Source of the DNA: Bagarius yarrelli
Taxonomy: Eukaryota > Chordata > Actinopteri > Siluriformes > Sisoridae
Direction: 5' to 3'
Assembly (NCBI GenBank): GCA_005784505.1
Contig: VCAZ01000092.1
Span: forward strand, 1,139,928 to 1,203,927
Length of the DNA stretch: 64,000 nucleotides
This document shows positions 45,404 through 57,090 of this stretch, piece by piece. The first letter of the stretch is position 1. Every line of letters begins with the position of its first letter. The notes beneath the pieces are model-generated. The model was given only the letters and a program-made list of their open reading frames with translations. It ran no database searches and was not told the DNA's origin. Both the position numbers and the translations under genes were made by a program.

Positions 45404-46180
45404 AGTTTACAATAATATTGTAATTTTATTTTGACAAATCTTTACATCATTTCAATATATCTGAATTTGCTCATGTACAGGAAAGTACAGGGAAATTGAT
45501 ATTAGAATGAAACTCTAATGCATCATATTCAGACTTGTCTAGACAGACAAGTTTCTGCATTCTGAATCAGCATTTGTCTTTTCTCTTGTTTCTTTAACTT
45601 GTTGGCTGTTGCAGCATCACCTTCTCCATCATTCTTGGAAGTTTTTGTTGAATGTCCCATTCTGACAAGTCTAACAAATAACTAGGCTACTCCATAACCG
45701 AGGGCATTTAGTTTAAAAGTCAACCCTTATTATTAAATACAACATGCCTGATTTTTAGCTTTTCCAAGATCTGTTCTCCTGGTCTCCTGGTCTCCTACAT
45801 CTATTCTGGGACTCAATTAAATTGCAAGACTTGCACAGCTGCTTTAGGTTGACACCCAATCGCATTTTTTATAAAGACTTATTTCACATCAGCGCAAGTT
45901 TCCTTGATGAGAAACTGAACTGTATAAAGCCAAAGAAGGGAAAAATCTGCCAAGATTTTCCAAGATCATCATATTATTGTTTATAGTAATGGGCTACCTC
46001 AGTACTGTTCTAGAAGCAAAATAGGAAAATATTTTTATGTTGATTCTATTCAATTTATAATCATTTAAAATTTAAAACTTTATCTTTGATGTCAACTTTG
46101 TTTTCATACCTGCCTTAAAGCTAGCAGAACAGATGTATGTACAATAATTAGCCAATATTTATTTATTCATTTATGACACC
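45404..46180. repeat. Duplicated intergenic flank, unit B side
   Basis: GTTTACAATAATATTG through TGTACAGGAAAGTACAGGGA matches 54935-55020, and TTTCTGCATTCTGAATCA with CTTTAACTTGTTGGCTG matches 57640-57780. It continues the B/C tandem duplication beyond the gypsy insertion. No exon is recognised. Confidence 0.7.
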
Positions 46181-46184
46181 CCCT

Positions 46185-47330
46185 AACAGGCAGGGAAGGC
46201 TGGCCAGAACTTTACACACATAGTTCAGTGTAAACTGGAGAAGATGACCTGGACCTGGTAACCCAGGCCAGGCACCTACACTGCAGCCAGGGATGTAGTG
46301 GCAGAGCTCTCAGGGAGGCCCCACACACTGTGGCTGCTAAACCAGACTGTGTAGCGTCATTCCAGACTCGGCGGGAGCGGGGTAATGTGGTAGAGACCAT
46401 CCTAAATTTCAGAGCCCCCACAACGAGAAACCAATACGTGGAGTGTACGCATCAGCCATGGCAGCTAACCACACCCTCGACCAGGATAGGGTGAACCTTG
46501 TCTGCCTGGTGCGTGTGTTGACAGAGTATGTCAATGTGACCCAGTGGAGAAAGATTGACCAGCTACTTAGGGCCCCACTGGCAGGTATGGTCCTCTTGCC
46601 ATACCTTTTCTGCTTTTATCAGCTGGACATGGCATGTCAATGAGCCAGCATGCAATTGCTTACATTTAGTTGCCTGATGCGGTCACCGCTGGTGACCTTA
46701 GAAAGTGCAGACCTTACGTCCACTTCCATAGACATTACAAACGGTAACTCTGATAGTGTGTACTTAGGGAGGCCTTGTGGCTCCAGACAGGTCCACCTCC
46801 TATTTCCGCTTTGGCATTAATAGCAAGCAGTGTCTTTCACAGTGCTGTGGACTTTGCCGATGAGCCAGTACTCATGGTGGCCTGCATTAATTAGACCTCC
46901 ATTAAATTCCCCTCTCTTGATAGCCGAGCTTGTCGGTCGGTGATTTGTGCATCGCGGCGCATGGACCCAAATGAGGGTCAGGCGCATGAGGCAGAGACAG
47001 AAAAGCGTGGTGGATGGAGACTAATGGGGCTACAAGCGAGTCCCGTCAGCCCTTGGTCAAAGGAGGCCTGGTGTAGAGGTACCTCCACCATTCTTCCCTG
47101 TCTCGTGCTCCACAGCAGATGTGGCCTATAAGGGGTTGAGTATAACCAAGGTTATAGAGGGAACAAGACTCTGCATCACGTAGACATACCACCGGCATCC
47201 CTGTCTGCTCGCATTTGTGCTTCCTGAATGCTCGCATTTGTGCTTACTCGTCAATGACGTCACCTCAGTGACAATTGCCATGATTGAACATGTGCTTCAG
47301 AGCTGGGGTCACACGAGAAGCGTTCTCATA
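46185..47330 (+). pseudogene. DIRS-order retroelement remnant
   Basis: NVVETILNFRAPTTRNQY near 46390 and VNLVCLVRVLTEYVNVTQWR followed by KIDQLL at 46490-46565 resemble the start and middle of DIRS tyrosine recombinases (CPVRAL..Y...TQ.FR.SDQLFV). The right end, with GGTTATAGAGGGAACAAGACTC and TGCATCACG, resembles DIRS terminal repeats. No ORF is long enough to act. Identification rests on pattern memory and is moderate. Confidence 0.5.
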
Positions 47331-47839
47331 ATGTCCTGACACACCGCTTACTTAACCTTAAGAGACGTTTTCTATGTTTTCTGGATAGGGTTTAAATTAT
47401 ATCTTAATCTAGTTAATCATGGCTTTAAAAATTGGTTTTTATAACCTTGATTATGAACACGGATTTTGAAGTCCTGAACTGAAATAAACTTGATTTAAAA
47501 AATTTAAAAAACCATTTGTGCAATTAAATTAAATTAGCTTGACTGAGGTTGCCGATAAAACATGGAATAAAACAAGAAATTTATAAACCAAGCAAATAGT
47601 TTTAAGTCATTCTGAATATTGAATATAAACTACGCTCAACAGCTGTTGAACTGTAAAAAGGAATGACTAGAAACCTATTTGTAATAAATGTAATGCAAAT
47701 GAACACACATCTACAAGAGCAATACAAAAAAATTAGGTAAGAATAATTAGCTTTATTATAGAGTTTTTATAAAATCACTGTCATTATTGTAGCTGTTAAA
47801 TACAGGTTGTATGGAATAATATAAAAAATAAACCTAAAA

Positions 47840-48660
47840 AAAAACTAGTTGGATGATTTACTAAAAAGAATTAATGAAAAGCCAGCAGCCTTTGGAGATA
47901 CCAGATGATAGCTATTTAGATAGTTTAAATGATAAATCGCACGCAACTACATTAAGTATATGAATTATTTTTGGCTTATATTTGACCATACTTTTTTGAT
48001 GGAGAATGTCAAAACAGAACTAAAAAGTTGGAAAACAGTTTACCCTCAACATCATCAGGAGCAAGCGTGTCAATGTTTGCCTGTAATGGTCACCAGAAGA
48101 AAAGAAGCACCCTCCATTAAAGGTTGGCTAATGAATTCCACAAATTAGAAATATTTTAAGAAGGAGCATGAAATAAAGATAAAGATACTGGAGAAGAAGA
48201 AAAAGGACTCAGAGATGCAGCAGGCTCAAATGTCATGTCAATGCATGCATAATGTTTATCAGACAGAAAATCAATATATTTATATATTTTATTTGCTAAT
48301 TACATGTATCAAACCAAGTAATGCAAAAATATCTATTTATTTATTTCTGTGGTCTGTTGTATATGGTGGCACATCTGGGTAGTCATTCTCTTCTAAGGGG
48401 AAGATCTGCACGTCCCTGCCGTTTCAGGTATTTGTGAAGAACACGCGGCGCATCTTAGTTTTTTTGTTAATTAAAAAAACTGCTTTAATAATTTATTTTG
48501 CCACAAAATGAGCTGCCTAATCGAATGTTCAATAAATATACATTTTCTTTGTAATTAACTATTAAAATAGTAAAAAGGATAAAATTTATTGAGGTGTGTC
48601 TTTAGCCCTGTTGTACCTCATAATTAAAATAAGGCTTCATACCTTATTATTCACAAACAG
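47840..48660. repeat. 3' flank of tandem unit C
   Basis: Collinear with 20800-21580 and with the split B flank. It keeps the segment that the B-side L2 replaced (GACCATACTTTTTTGATGG to AAAACAGTTTACCC). Confidence 0.85.
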
Positions 48661-49144
48661 TTGAGTTTGTCCTAACCATGGACACATTTCTCTATGTCAG
48701 AGGTTTTCATATATTTCTTCCTGGATGATCGGTAATAAATAAATAAATTCAGCAGTCTGTACACGAGGTTACAAAATGTCAGCAAAGAAATAGCAAATTT
48801 TATTAAATTGGACTGGAATTACATAAGTGAATTACAAATAACTTATACAGACTGCCTACCGTATCAGGGTGAGGTGTGTGACGCGTCTGAGTGTTAGATC
48901 CACCCACTGTAAAACGGGTAAATAACACATTTACAGTAGTTCCACATTTAAATCCATTTAAATTCATGACACTGACTATTTACTAGTTTCTGCAGGCTGT
49001 GGATAGTATTTAATAAATATGACTGTCTGAACCTTTTTAAGGTTCAATGGTGACACAAACACCATATGCATTACTATTTTACATGTTGTTTCTTTTATCA
49101 TAAGAGATTGATATTAATATAATTAATTAAAGAAACTGTCTTAC

Positions 49145-49167
49145 CTCTTCATCTGTATTATGTGCTG
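49145..49167 (-). pseudogene. 23-nt cytoplasmic micro-exon, copy C
   Basis: CTCTTCATCTGTATTATGTG and then CTG on the plus strand is identical to the B exon, with its GTAAG donor and AAATAG acceptor kept, although the rest of the gene is broken. Confidence 0.6.
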
Positions 49168-49679
49168 CTATTTAAAAAAGAATAGGTATCAATAAATCAT
49201 TATTTTAAGGACAAATATTTGTGGCCACCTTACCAGCACAGCCAAGACTGTGACACAAAGAGCCAAACACTGTTCCAGCTTCATAATGTCTATGTGCACA
49301 AAGCCCCTGAGCTCCATAAACAAATGGTTGGTTAGGGTTTGTATGATATAGAACAGCTGTGTTCTGAAAAGAGCCCTGACCTCAACCCCATTAAAAACCT
49401 TTGTGATGAACATGAACACTGATTTCACCTTCCCAGACCTTTCACCTGATATTAACACCCGAGCTCATTAAAACTATTGCGGCTGAATGAGTAAATACTT
49501 ACCGCCATGCACCACAATCCAGTGGAGAGCTTTTCCAGAGGTTTTTAAAAACATATATGGATGTGATGGTTAGGTGTTCTAATACTTTGTCATGTATTTT
49601 AGAAATAGCATAATAAATATCATAATGTTACTTTCAAGTGAATTTCTAGTTACATATTTAATAAGATTTTTACACATAC

Positions 49680-49723
49680 CTCCACTCTGAGTCTGCTTAT
49701 TTTTCTCAGAGTTTGAGCATGGC
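49680..49723 (-). pseudogene. 44-nt cytoplasmic exon, copy C
   Basis: It encodes PCSNSEKNKQTQSG between a TTTTAG acceptor and a GTATGT donor. One residue differs from copy B. Confidence 0.65.
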
Positions 49724-50199
49724 CTAAAAGAATGCAAGGAAATAGAGTCACACATATTTAACCATTATTTCCTTCAAAAGATTAATCACATGCACAAATC
49801 TTAAAAACAGTAATTCTGGTTATATGCAGAAACACAATCATTTCAAACTTACTAAAGTTCTCAAAAAAAACAGCATTTTAAGTTTTAAGAATTGATATAG
49901 TTTCCTATCTATTGTTCACTCCGACGTTGTGTCAAGTGACGACACTAGGGGTCACGTTTCAACTGCTGGCTTCATGGAGAAGTTAAGCAGTCGGAAGGAC
50001 GGTCTACCTCCGATCACTAAACCTCCCCCAGTCAGCCACAGCAATTCCAGCTGGGGTACTCCAAGTGCGTTTTTGCGAGAGCCGCTGGTGAGGTATCTGA
50101 AAGCTTGGGGAAGTCCTCCCAGTGGCTCCTCAAGACCTTTTAGTTCAGCTACACGATTCAGTTCACCATAAGTCTGCCCAGGTTCAGCAGCATTCTCGA

Positions 50200-50735
50200 G
50201 ACCTTTGTCCAAGAGTACTACTGTCCTGCATATGGAGGTTGCGTCCCTTCTACAGAAGGAGACAATCGAGTCTGTCCCCCGAACCTAGATGAAGCAGGGG
50301 TTTTACTGTACACAAGAAGGGGGGCAGGCTGTCCTGGATTTGAGAAGGCTGACAGCGGCCCTTCACAGGTTCCCATTCAAGATGCTGATTCTCGTGGCAG
50401 TAGACCTGAAGGGCGCATACTTTCATGTCTCGATCCTCCCAAGACACAGCCAGTTTCTACCGTTTGCCTTTCGAAGGACAGGCATGTCAGTACAAGGTCT
50501 TTCCCTTCAGGCTTTCCCCACGTGCCTTACGAAGCTCGCTGAAGCTGCCTTGCATGCCTTGCGTGCACATCCTCAACTATCTCGACAATTAGCTAATTCT
50601 AGCTCAAGGGAGGTTGTGGTTGACCCCAGGGACAAGGTGCTTCACCACCTTTCCAGGTTTGGGCTTCAGGTCAACTGGGAAATGAGCAGACTCTGCCCTG
50701 TTCAGAGTATCTCTTTTCTCGGATCCACCTGGACT
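50200..50735 (+). pseudogene. DIRS reverse transcriptase remnant
   Basis: The frame at 50289-50738 reads MKQGFYCTQEGGQAVLDLRR, LTAALHRFPFKMLILVAVDL, KGAYFHVSILPRHSQFLPFA and FRRTGM, then VNWEMSRLCPVQSISFLGST. Motifs LDLR.LN..L..FPFKM and DLKDAYFHV...P.H..FL.FAF are standard DIRS reverse transcriptase. The YLDDWL catalytic box is lost (AILNYLDD becomes HPQLSRQLA out of frame near 50570). Confidence 0.75.
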
Positions 50736-51084
50736 TAGGCTTCTTATGCAGCTCGGCTCCCGCTTTACTGGCCCAACAAGACCTGGTTCTCTGAGGTAGA
50801 ACCTTCTCTCCCAGGGAAGGGGCATGATCTGACACCCACCCCTAGATCTCTGGAACCTCCATGTCTGATCTCAGGATGGGACCAGAAGAATCTAAGAGAT
50901 CTATCACCTGCAGTGGTAAATACCGTAATTCAGGTTAGGGGCCCTCCACGAGGTGGCTGTACAACCTGAAGTGGCGTGTGTTTGTTGACTGGTGGAACTC
51001 CACTGGTAAGGACCCTCAGAGGTGTGGTATTTGGCCAATATGCGCCTACCTTTAAGCAGGGTTCGATGGAAACCTTTCCGCCTC

Positions 51085-51741
51085 CACCATTAAGGTGTAT
51101 CTGGCTGTCATCTCTGCTTACCATGACACCTTAGGGAGCATATCGGTGGAAAGACATGAGCTAGTGGTCAGGTTCCTCAAAGGCTGCAGGAGCCTGCGCC
51201 CTACGGCACCATGCCTTATTCCCTTTTGGGATCTCTCTGTGATCCTACAGGCTTTACAGAGAGACTCAATCGAGCCCTTACAGTCTGTGGAACTCAGAGC
51301 CCTCTCCTTGAAGACGGCTCTCCTCACTGCACTCACCTCGATTAAGATGGTGGGGAACCTCCAAGCCCTCGCCGTCAACAAGGCGTGCCTAGAGTTTGGT
51401 CCGGCAGACTCTCACGTTGTCTTGAAGCCCAGGCCGGGATACGCGCCCGAGGTACCCACCCCTGCTTTTGTTGTGTCCGGTGTGGGCCATCTGGGTGTAC
51501 CTAGACCGCCGTCAGAGCTTTAGACGCTCTGATCAGCTCTTTGTCTGCTTTAGAGGACAGCAGAAGGGGGGTGCCGTCTCCAAACAGAGGATCTCCCACT
51601 GGCTGGTGAAAGAAATCCTCGAGGCTTACCAGGCCAGGGGCTTACCCTGCCCTCTGGGGGTGAAAGCTTACTCCACTAGGGGGATGGCCGCCGCAACAGC
51701 CTTGTCGAATAAAGACTCACTAGCAGAAATATGCACCACCT
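51085..51741 (+). pseudogene. DIRS tyrosine recombinase, C-terminally truncated
   Basis: 51095-51523 has VYLAVISAYHDTLGSISVER and LKTALLTALTSIKMVGNLQA, where the catalytic Arg of the family (..S.KRVGDLQAL) appears as Met. From 51468, CPVWAIWVYLDRRQSFRRSD, QLFVCFRGQQKGGAVSKQRI and AYSTRGMAAATALSNKDSL follow; the HxxR box is present as YSTR with His changed. The nucleophilic tyrosine would lie beyond the Tc1 junction and is absent. Inactive. Confidence 0.75.
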
Positions 51742-52520
51742 TCAGCTTCCTCAGTAAGGCAGTTGTCATCTTGGTGGTATGTTTGTGGTCTTTATCATGT
51801 TGGAAAACTGCTGTTTGGCCCAGTTTTTTCAGAATATCACACAACATGCTAAAATCCATGTTTCCCTAAATGAGCTGCAGTCCCCTAGTACCAGCAGCAC
51901 TCATGCAGCCCCAGACCATGATGCTACCACCATCATGCTTAAACTGTAGACAAGAAACAATTCTTTTCGTACTCCTCACCAGAGCATCTTAGTTCCAGTA
52001 GACCACGGGACATGAGTCCAGTAACTCATGCTCTTGGGCTCAGCGGGCTTTTATGTGAGCCAGCCTTAAAAGAGGCATCCATATGGTATCACAGCCATAC
52101 AAACCCACTTGTTGCAGTGTGCGGCGTACGGTTTGAGTACTAAAAAGCTGACCTCCCACTTCTGCAACCTTTAAAGCAATGCTGGCAGAACTCATGCTTC
52201 TGTTTTTTAAAGCCAGCTGCAGCACCTGATGCACAGCATGAGGACTTAACTTCTTTGATACCGTGCAAGGCCTGTTCTACATGGAACCTGTTTTGGAAAA
52301 TCTCTGTATGACCCTGACCACTGTACTGTTACTCAGTGTCTTGCTGTTACCGATCTTTTTGTAGCCTAATCTTTGTGGAGAGTAACAATTCTATTTCTTA
52401 AATCCTTTAAGAGTTCTTTGACATAAGGTGCTATGTTGATCATCCAATGGTTAGTATGAGTAGAACAAATGACTTTGCATGGTTAAACGTTGCAAAGCTG
52501 TTATCACTTAAGTTGTACTT
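51742..52520 (-). pseudogene. Tc1 transposase, truncated (minus strand)
   Basis: The minus strand reads, from its N-terminal side, HQVLQLALKNRSMSSASIAL and KVAEVGGQLFSTQTVRRTLQ, then QVGLYGC. Later come MDFSMLCDILKKLGQTAVFQ and HDKDHKHTTKMTTALLRKL. This is the N-terminal DNA-binding part and the D..PKHT catalytic block of the same Tc1 family found at 52.87-53.79 kb. The C-terminal end with SPDLNPIE is missing at the junction with the DIRS recombinase. Confidence 0.8.
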
Positions 52521-52784
52521 GCTTTTATTTTCAGCTATTTTTACAATAATGGCTGTATGTCGTGTTATTATCAGAAGACAGTAAACCTTTACTGTGAAAC
52601 AAGCTGAACACTGACTACTCTAAACTAGATCGAAGTTTTATCTCTATAGTATTGTTCTTTGAAAAGATATACTAAAATGTTTGCTAAAAATAGAGGGGTG
52701 TAAAATTGTTCTTACAAAGAAAAAATTACTAAAATACATAGGATTTACTTTAGTTCTGTTGAATAAAAAGAGTTGTTTACTCAC

Positions 52785-52862
52785 CAAACACATACAGTGC
52801 AGTTTGAACCTCTATAGAACCTGCATCAGTCTGTATAAGGACAGCATATGAACCAGTATCAA
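52785..52862 (-). pseudogene. V-type Ig exon 3' end, copy C, cut by Tc1
   Basis: The minus strand reads DTGSYAVLIQTDAGSIEVQT and ALYVFG with a GTGAGT donor, matching the end of the copy A V exon (DTGSYTLTIQRNAASVEGKT). Upstream of DTG the receptor sequence ends and Tc1 sequence begins. The remaining V exon was not found beyond the Tc1. Confidence 0.8.
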
Positions 52863-52865
52863 TCA

Positions 52866-53719
52866 AGTTGCACTCAGAACAGGCCTCGCAATGATCGACC
52901 AAAGAATTTGAGTGAACGTGCTCAGCGTCATATCCAGAGGTTGTCTTTGGGAAATAGACGTATGAGTGCTGCCGGCAATGCTGCAGAGGTTGAAGGGGGG
53001 GGGGGTTCAGTCTGTCAGTGCTCAGACCATACGCCGCACACTGCATCAAATTGGTCTGCATGGCTGTCATCCAAGAAGGAAGCCTTTTCTAAAGATGATG
53101 CACAAGTAAGCCCGCAAACAGTTTGCTGAAGACGAGCAGGCTAAGGACAAGGATACTGGGACCATGCCCTGTGGTCTGATGAGACCAAGATAAACTTGTT
53201 TGTTTCAGATAGTGGCAAGAGTGTGTGGCAGAAACCAGGTGAGGAGTACAAAGACAAGTGTGTCTTGCCTATGGTCAAGCATGGTGGTGGAAGTGTCATG
53301 GTCTGGGGCTGCATGAGTGCTGCCGGCACTGGGGAGCTACACTTCATTGAGGGAACCATGAATGCCAACATGTACTGTGACATACTGAAGCAGAGCATGA
53401 TTCCCTCCCTTCAAAGACTGGGGCAGTATTTCAATATGATAACGACCCCAAACACACCTCTAAGACCACTGCCTTGCTAAAGAAGCTGAGGGTAAAGGTG
53501 ATGGACTGGCCAAGCATGTCTCCAGACTTATACCCTATTGAGCATCTGTGGGGCATCCTCAAACGGAAAGTGGAGTTAAGCAAGGTCTCCAACATCCACC
53601 AGCTCCGTGATGTTGTCATGGAGGGGTGGAAGAGGATTCCAGTGTCAACCTGTGAAGCTTTGGTGAACTCCATGTCCAAGGCAGTGCTGGAAAAAAATGG
53701 TGGCCATACAAAATATTGA
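52866..53719 (+). pseudogene. Tc1 transposase, frameshifted but C-terminally complete
   Basis: RAQRHIQRLSLGNRRMSAAG (DNA-binding region), then WSDETKINLFVSDSGKSVWQ (first catalytic Asp), LPMVKHGGGSVMVWGCMSAA, EGTMNANMYCDILKQSMIPS, a shift near 53425-53470 at the NDPKHTSKTT block, and 53474-53719 LKKLRVKVMDWPSMSPDLYP, IEHLWGILKRKVELSKVSN and CEALVNSMSKAVLEKNGGHT ending KY. SPDLYPIEHLW carries the third acidic residue (Glu, DDE). At least two shifts prevent expression. Confidence 0.85.
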
Positions 53720-53790
53720 CATTTTGGACCTAATTTGGACATTTCCTCTAAAGGGTACACTCACTTTTTTTGCCAGGGGTTTAGACATTA
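52866..53790 (+). mobile_element. Tc1-like transposon in the V exon of copy C
   Basis: A plus-strand Tc1 starts in the transposase N terminus (VALRTGLAMIDQRI-like) and runs to its natural stop and the 3' terminal sequence ACACTCACTTTTTTTGCCAG. The 5' TIR is missing, so it is truncated or inserted with loss of flank. Confidence 0.75.
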
Positions 53791-54287
53791 ATGGCTGGGT
53801 TTTTTTGATGGGACAGCAAATTTACACTGCTACAAAGTAAAGTAGTGAATGTACAGCCATCTCTTGCCATTTTCTCTCATTTTGCTAAGTTTAATTTTAG
53901 ATGTTTTTTATGACACCTTTTTTTTATTTTTGGTAAACAAAGTTTGCAGTCTGCGTAGGTTGAAATATTCTGTTTCTGCCGTTCACTGACTTCACAAGAA
54001 CTATTAATCTTTGGTATCAGAGTGTTGTTATGAGTATATTATTGCTCAGCATTGGGCCCGATACCAGCACTGGTGCATCCCTAGTATTAATTATTGTAGC
54101 AAAACAAATCACCTGATTACTACTACTGCTACTACTACTACGGACAAGCACACTGCCAATCCTGTGAGCCAAAGCAAGGCTCTTCACCAATAACTACTCA
54201 GTTGCATAACTGCGATAAAATGTTGTTCACGCTAAATAAGGGCATCTGCCAAATACCAGAAATGTAATAATGTTAATAGTAATAATA

Positions 54288-54322
54288 ATAATATTAATAA
54301 TAATAATAATAATAATAATATA
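54288..54322. repeat. (AAT)n microsatellite
   Basis: About eleven AAT units next to a SINE in unit C. Confidence 0.85.
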
Positions 54323-54341
54323 AATAGATTTTAGATAAATT

Positions 54342-54527
54342 GGGGAAGGTGGTTAAGTTGAGTTGGTGGACTGTTAATTGGAAGATTGGGTTCAATTCCC
54401 AGCATCGCCAAAAACCACTGTTGAGCCCCTGAGCAAGGCCCTTAACCCCCAATCACTGCGATGTATAAGGGAGATAAATGTAAGTTGCTCTGGATAAGGA
54501 AGTCTGCCAAATGCAGCAAATGTAATT
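54342..54527 (+). mobile_element. tRNA-derived SINE, first family, unit C
   Basis: AGTTGGTGGACTGTTAATTG, GGTTCAATTCCCAGC, CCCTGAGCAAGGCCC and GTCTGCCAAATGCAGC. Orthologous to the insertion at 38175-38370, with shared flanks. Confidence 0.75.
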
Positions 54528-55126
54528 ACATTTGTGTATGATTATTTGCACGGGTTACAACAGTGTGACTATAGGCATATGACACAGGTGTCCTGAAAAT
54601 GGGGATAAATAATTGCATGAATGTTTGTGGATGTGTAGGTGTTTCTAATAAAATGTTTATACTCGGTAAGTGTTGGATTTCATGAATTCTTTGTTTCAAG
54701 CCTGTTTTTTGTTTGTAAGCCTGGCACCTACTGGTCAAAGATAGTTTTACACACACACACATATCATTGTTGTGAACTGATGTTCTTATATATAATAAAA
54801 GCATTTGACGTGTATATTTTACATATACACTGTAATTATAACTTAATCCTCTATTTATGATATTGTGTTGCTGATGATTAAAAAGTTTTTTTCACTGGGC
54901 TGAATGACAGATTGCAAATAACCATACATTAAGTTTACAATAATATTGTTGTAATTTTATTTTAACAAATCTTTAATGTCTGCATTTGCTTATGTACAGG
55001 AAAGTACAGGGAAAGTGATATAAGAATTAAATTCTAATACATAATTCAGATTTTTATACCTCCCTTTTATGCTTTAATCATTTTTACAGACATATCTGTT
55101 TAAATTAAAATTACATTATAAGGAAA

Positions 55127-55127
<1 letters not shown>

Positions 55128-55190
<63 letters not shown>
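55128..55190. repeat. (TA)n microsatellite
   Basis: About 30 TA units. Confidence 0.95.
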
Positions 55191-55196
<6 letters not shown>

Positions 55197-55904
55197 ATTA
55201 ATTATAATAAAAGTAAAGGTTTTTGTTAATATAATGTTAATGTGTAACTGCAATATGTGCAATATTAAATATTTTACTGCATTAATGGCATGATTATTTT
55301 AGTCTGTAATTAATATTAAAATTATTGTTAGGTGCATGGGTCTTGTTTTTTACTATGTATTATTAATTTTTCTTTATTACTTTATTTCTCAATTTACACT
55401 GCTAAATCTGAATTTCTATGCACCTGAATTGTCTGTCTAGACATGGTAAAAAGAAAACCTGAAATTGGGAGCTCTCATCTGGCTTTGTAACGATCAGGGT
55501 TTTTGGTTTTCATGTTTTGTAATTGTTCATGTTTTATGTTGATTCCTGTTTATTGTTTTATGTCTAGGCTCTGTTCTCGTGTCTTGTTTTCATTGATTGT
55601 CCTGTGTTTGTGATTGTGTTCAGGTGTATTTTTTTTTAGTTAATTTGTTCAGAGTGTGTATATACACCCCTGTGTATTCTTGTCTGCTGGTGGATTATTG
55701 TTTCTATGTGTTCCACTGCGGTGAGTCTGAGTTCATGCTAGTATTTATGTCATGTCAAGTTTGTCTTTGTCAAGTCAAGTTAGTGTTCATGTTTGTAGTT
55801 TTGTCTAGCGTTTTTGTAAATAGTCACTATTGTAAATAAAGTGCACCTTGGGTTCAATAAGTCTTGCCTCAGTGGGAGTTCATTACAGAATAAGCCACCT
55901 AAAA

Positions 55905-56295
55905 ATGAACCCAGCAGGAGACTGTGTGATACACCTTCGACAGGGTAATTCCTGCATTGAGGAATATGTGGAGGAGTTTTTGGACTATGCAACCTCACAG
56001 GCTTGAACGATATTGCCCTAAAGTACATTTTTCATTTCTAATTGATTGTTTAGTGCAAGATGCCAGGGGGAAAAATTCACTGATTCCTGGCAGAATACAT
56101 TGATTACGCTTTGCAGCTAAGTGGTTCCTCATTTACTGTGGGGTTAATCCACAAGGAACCCTGCAGCTCCAATAAGGTTGCTACTCCACTGCCAAGCTCC
56201 AAGATGGCTGCCACCCTGTAGCCAAGCCCCAAGGTGGCCGCGGCGCCCCAGCCAAGCTCCAAGATGATATAAGATATATGGAGATATATAAGATT

Positions 56296-56360
<65 letters not shown>

Positions 56361-56735
56361 CTAGGTCACTTTAAAACCGAACACGGCGTCCCAGTTCAAA
56401 ACAAAATGAGAAAAGGTCTGAGGCGAATGGAAAGAGGAAAGGTTTTTAAATGAAAAGATGGCCGCCGCCCGCACCCCAGCCAAGCTCCAAGATGGCTGCC
56501 ACTCCCCAGCCAAGCTCCAAGACGTCCACCTTGCCCCCCCCCAGCCAAGCTATTATGCCCCCGTCCAGCCGCCATGCCAGTGGGGCCTCCAGTCGAGCCT
56601 GCCATGCCAGAGACTGTTTGTGTTATGCCCGCCACGCCAAAGACTGTTTGTGTCATGCCTGCCATGCTAAAGACTGTTTGCTACGGTCCACTGATCACAC
56701 CACATCTGCCAAGCCTGCTCAATGCCATGTCTGTT
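55905..56735 (+). pseudogene. gag-like remnant with SSKMAA-type repeats
   Basis: ATG at 55906 begins MNPAGDCVIHLRQGNSCIEE and YVEEFLDYATSQA, similar to the gag start of fish gypsy elements (LRQG...EDYV.DF). After stops, the 56450-56690 region gives repeats of PQPSSKMAATPQPSSKT and MPETVCVMPATPKTVCVMPA, each a tandemly repeated short peptide. Frames are broken by stops and the TA repeat. Confidence 0.6.
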
Positions 56736-56845
56736 TGGCAGTTTGTTTTGTTTACTCTACTTTGTTCTTGTGTCTTGTTTTCATTGGTTGTGCTGTGTTT
56801 GGGATTGTTTGAGGTAATTTGTTCAGTGTACATATAAGTATATTC

Positions 56846-57090
56846 AATTCATTCTGCAAGGTACATGTACAGAGCCAATGAAATGCATTTTTTGCATATC
56901 CCATCTTTGGGGTCAGAGCGCAGGGTCAGCTATGATACAGCGCCCCTGGAGCAGGAGGGGTTAAGGGTCTTGCTCAAGGACCCAACAGTGGTTGACTTGC
57001 CGGAGGTGGGGCTCAAGCCCAGGTGTTTCTGGTCTTCAGATTAACAACTCAGCACCTTAACCATTTGAGCCACCCTGCCCCCCCAGTGTA
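56846..57090 (-). mobile_element. SINE, second family, in an LTR
   Basis: Nearly identical to 15886-16132 and 37513-37748. It sits between CAGTGTACATATAAG and CAGTGTATATACCC of the 3' LTR, with AGTGTA(C/T)ATATA-like sequence on both sides, consistent with a target duplication. It is younger than the LTR element. Confidence 0.8.

Larger units (their letters stand above)
49912..51741 (+). mobile_element. DIRS-order tyrosine-recombinase retrotransposon, truncated
   Basis: It starts near GTTCACTCCGACGTTGTGTC, followed by AAGTGACGACACTAGGGGTC, a form common at DIRS ends. It carries reverse transcriptase/RNase H and recombinase pieces on the plus strand and stops abruptly at a Tc1 near 51741. It replaces the transmembrane-exon region of receptor copy C. 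Confidence 0.75.
48860..52862 (-). pseudogene. CEACAM/SLAM-like immunoglobulin receptor gene, copy C
   Basis: Remaining minus-strand pieces: the 3' end of the V exon 52785-52862, the 44-nt tail exon 49680-49723, the 23-nt exon 49145-49167 and the start-less tail exon 48860-48907. The transmembrane exon is absent: homology to B stops near 49895 and a DIRS element follows, then two Tc1 pieces. The V exon is cut by a Tc1 at its NDTG turn. The last tail exon lacks the half with the acceptor and YENM motif. This is the most decayed copy. Confidence 0.8.

Noticed and set aside
52040..52234. A separate small minus-strand gene
   Set aside because: The peptide is the N-terminal DNA-binding region of a Tc1 transposase.
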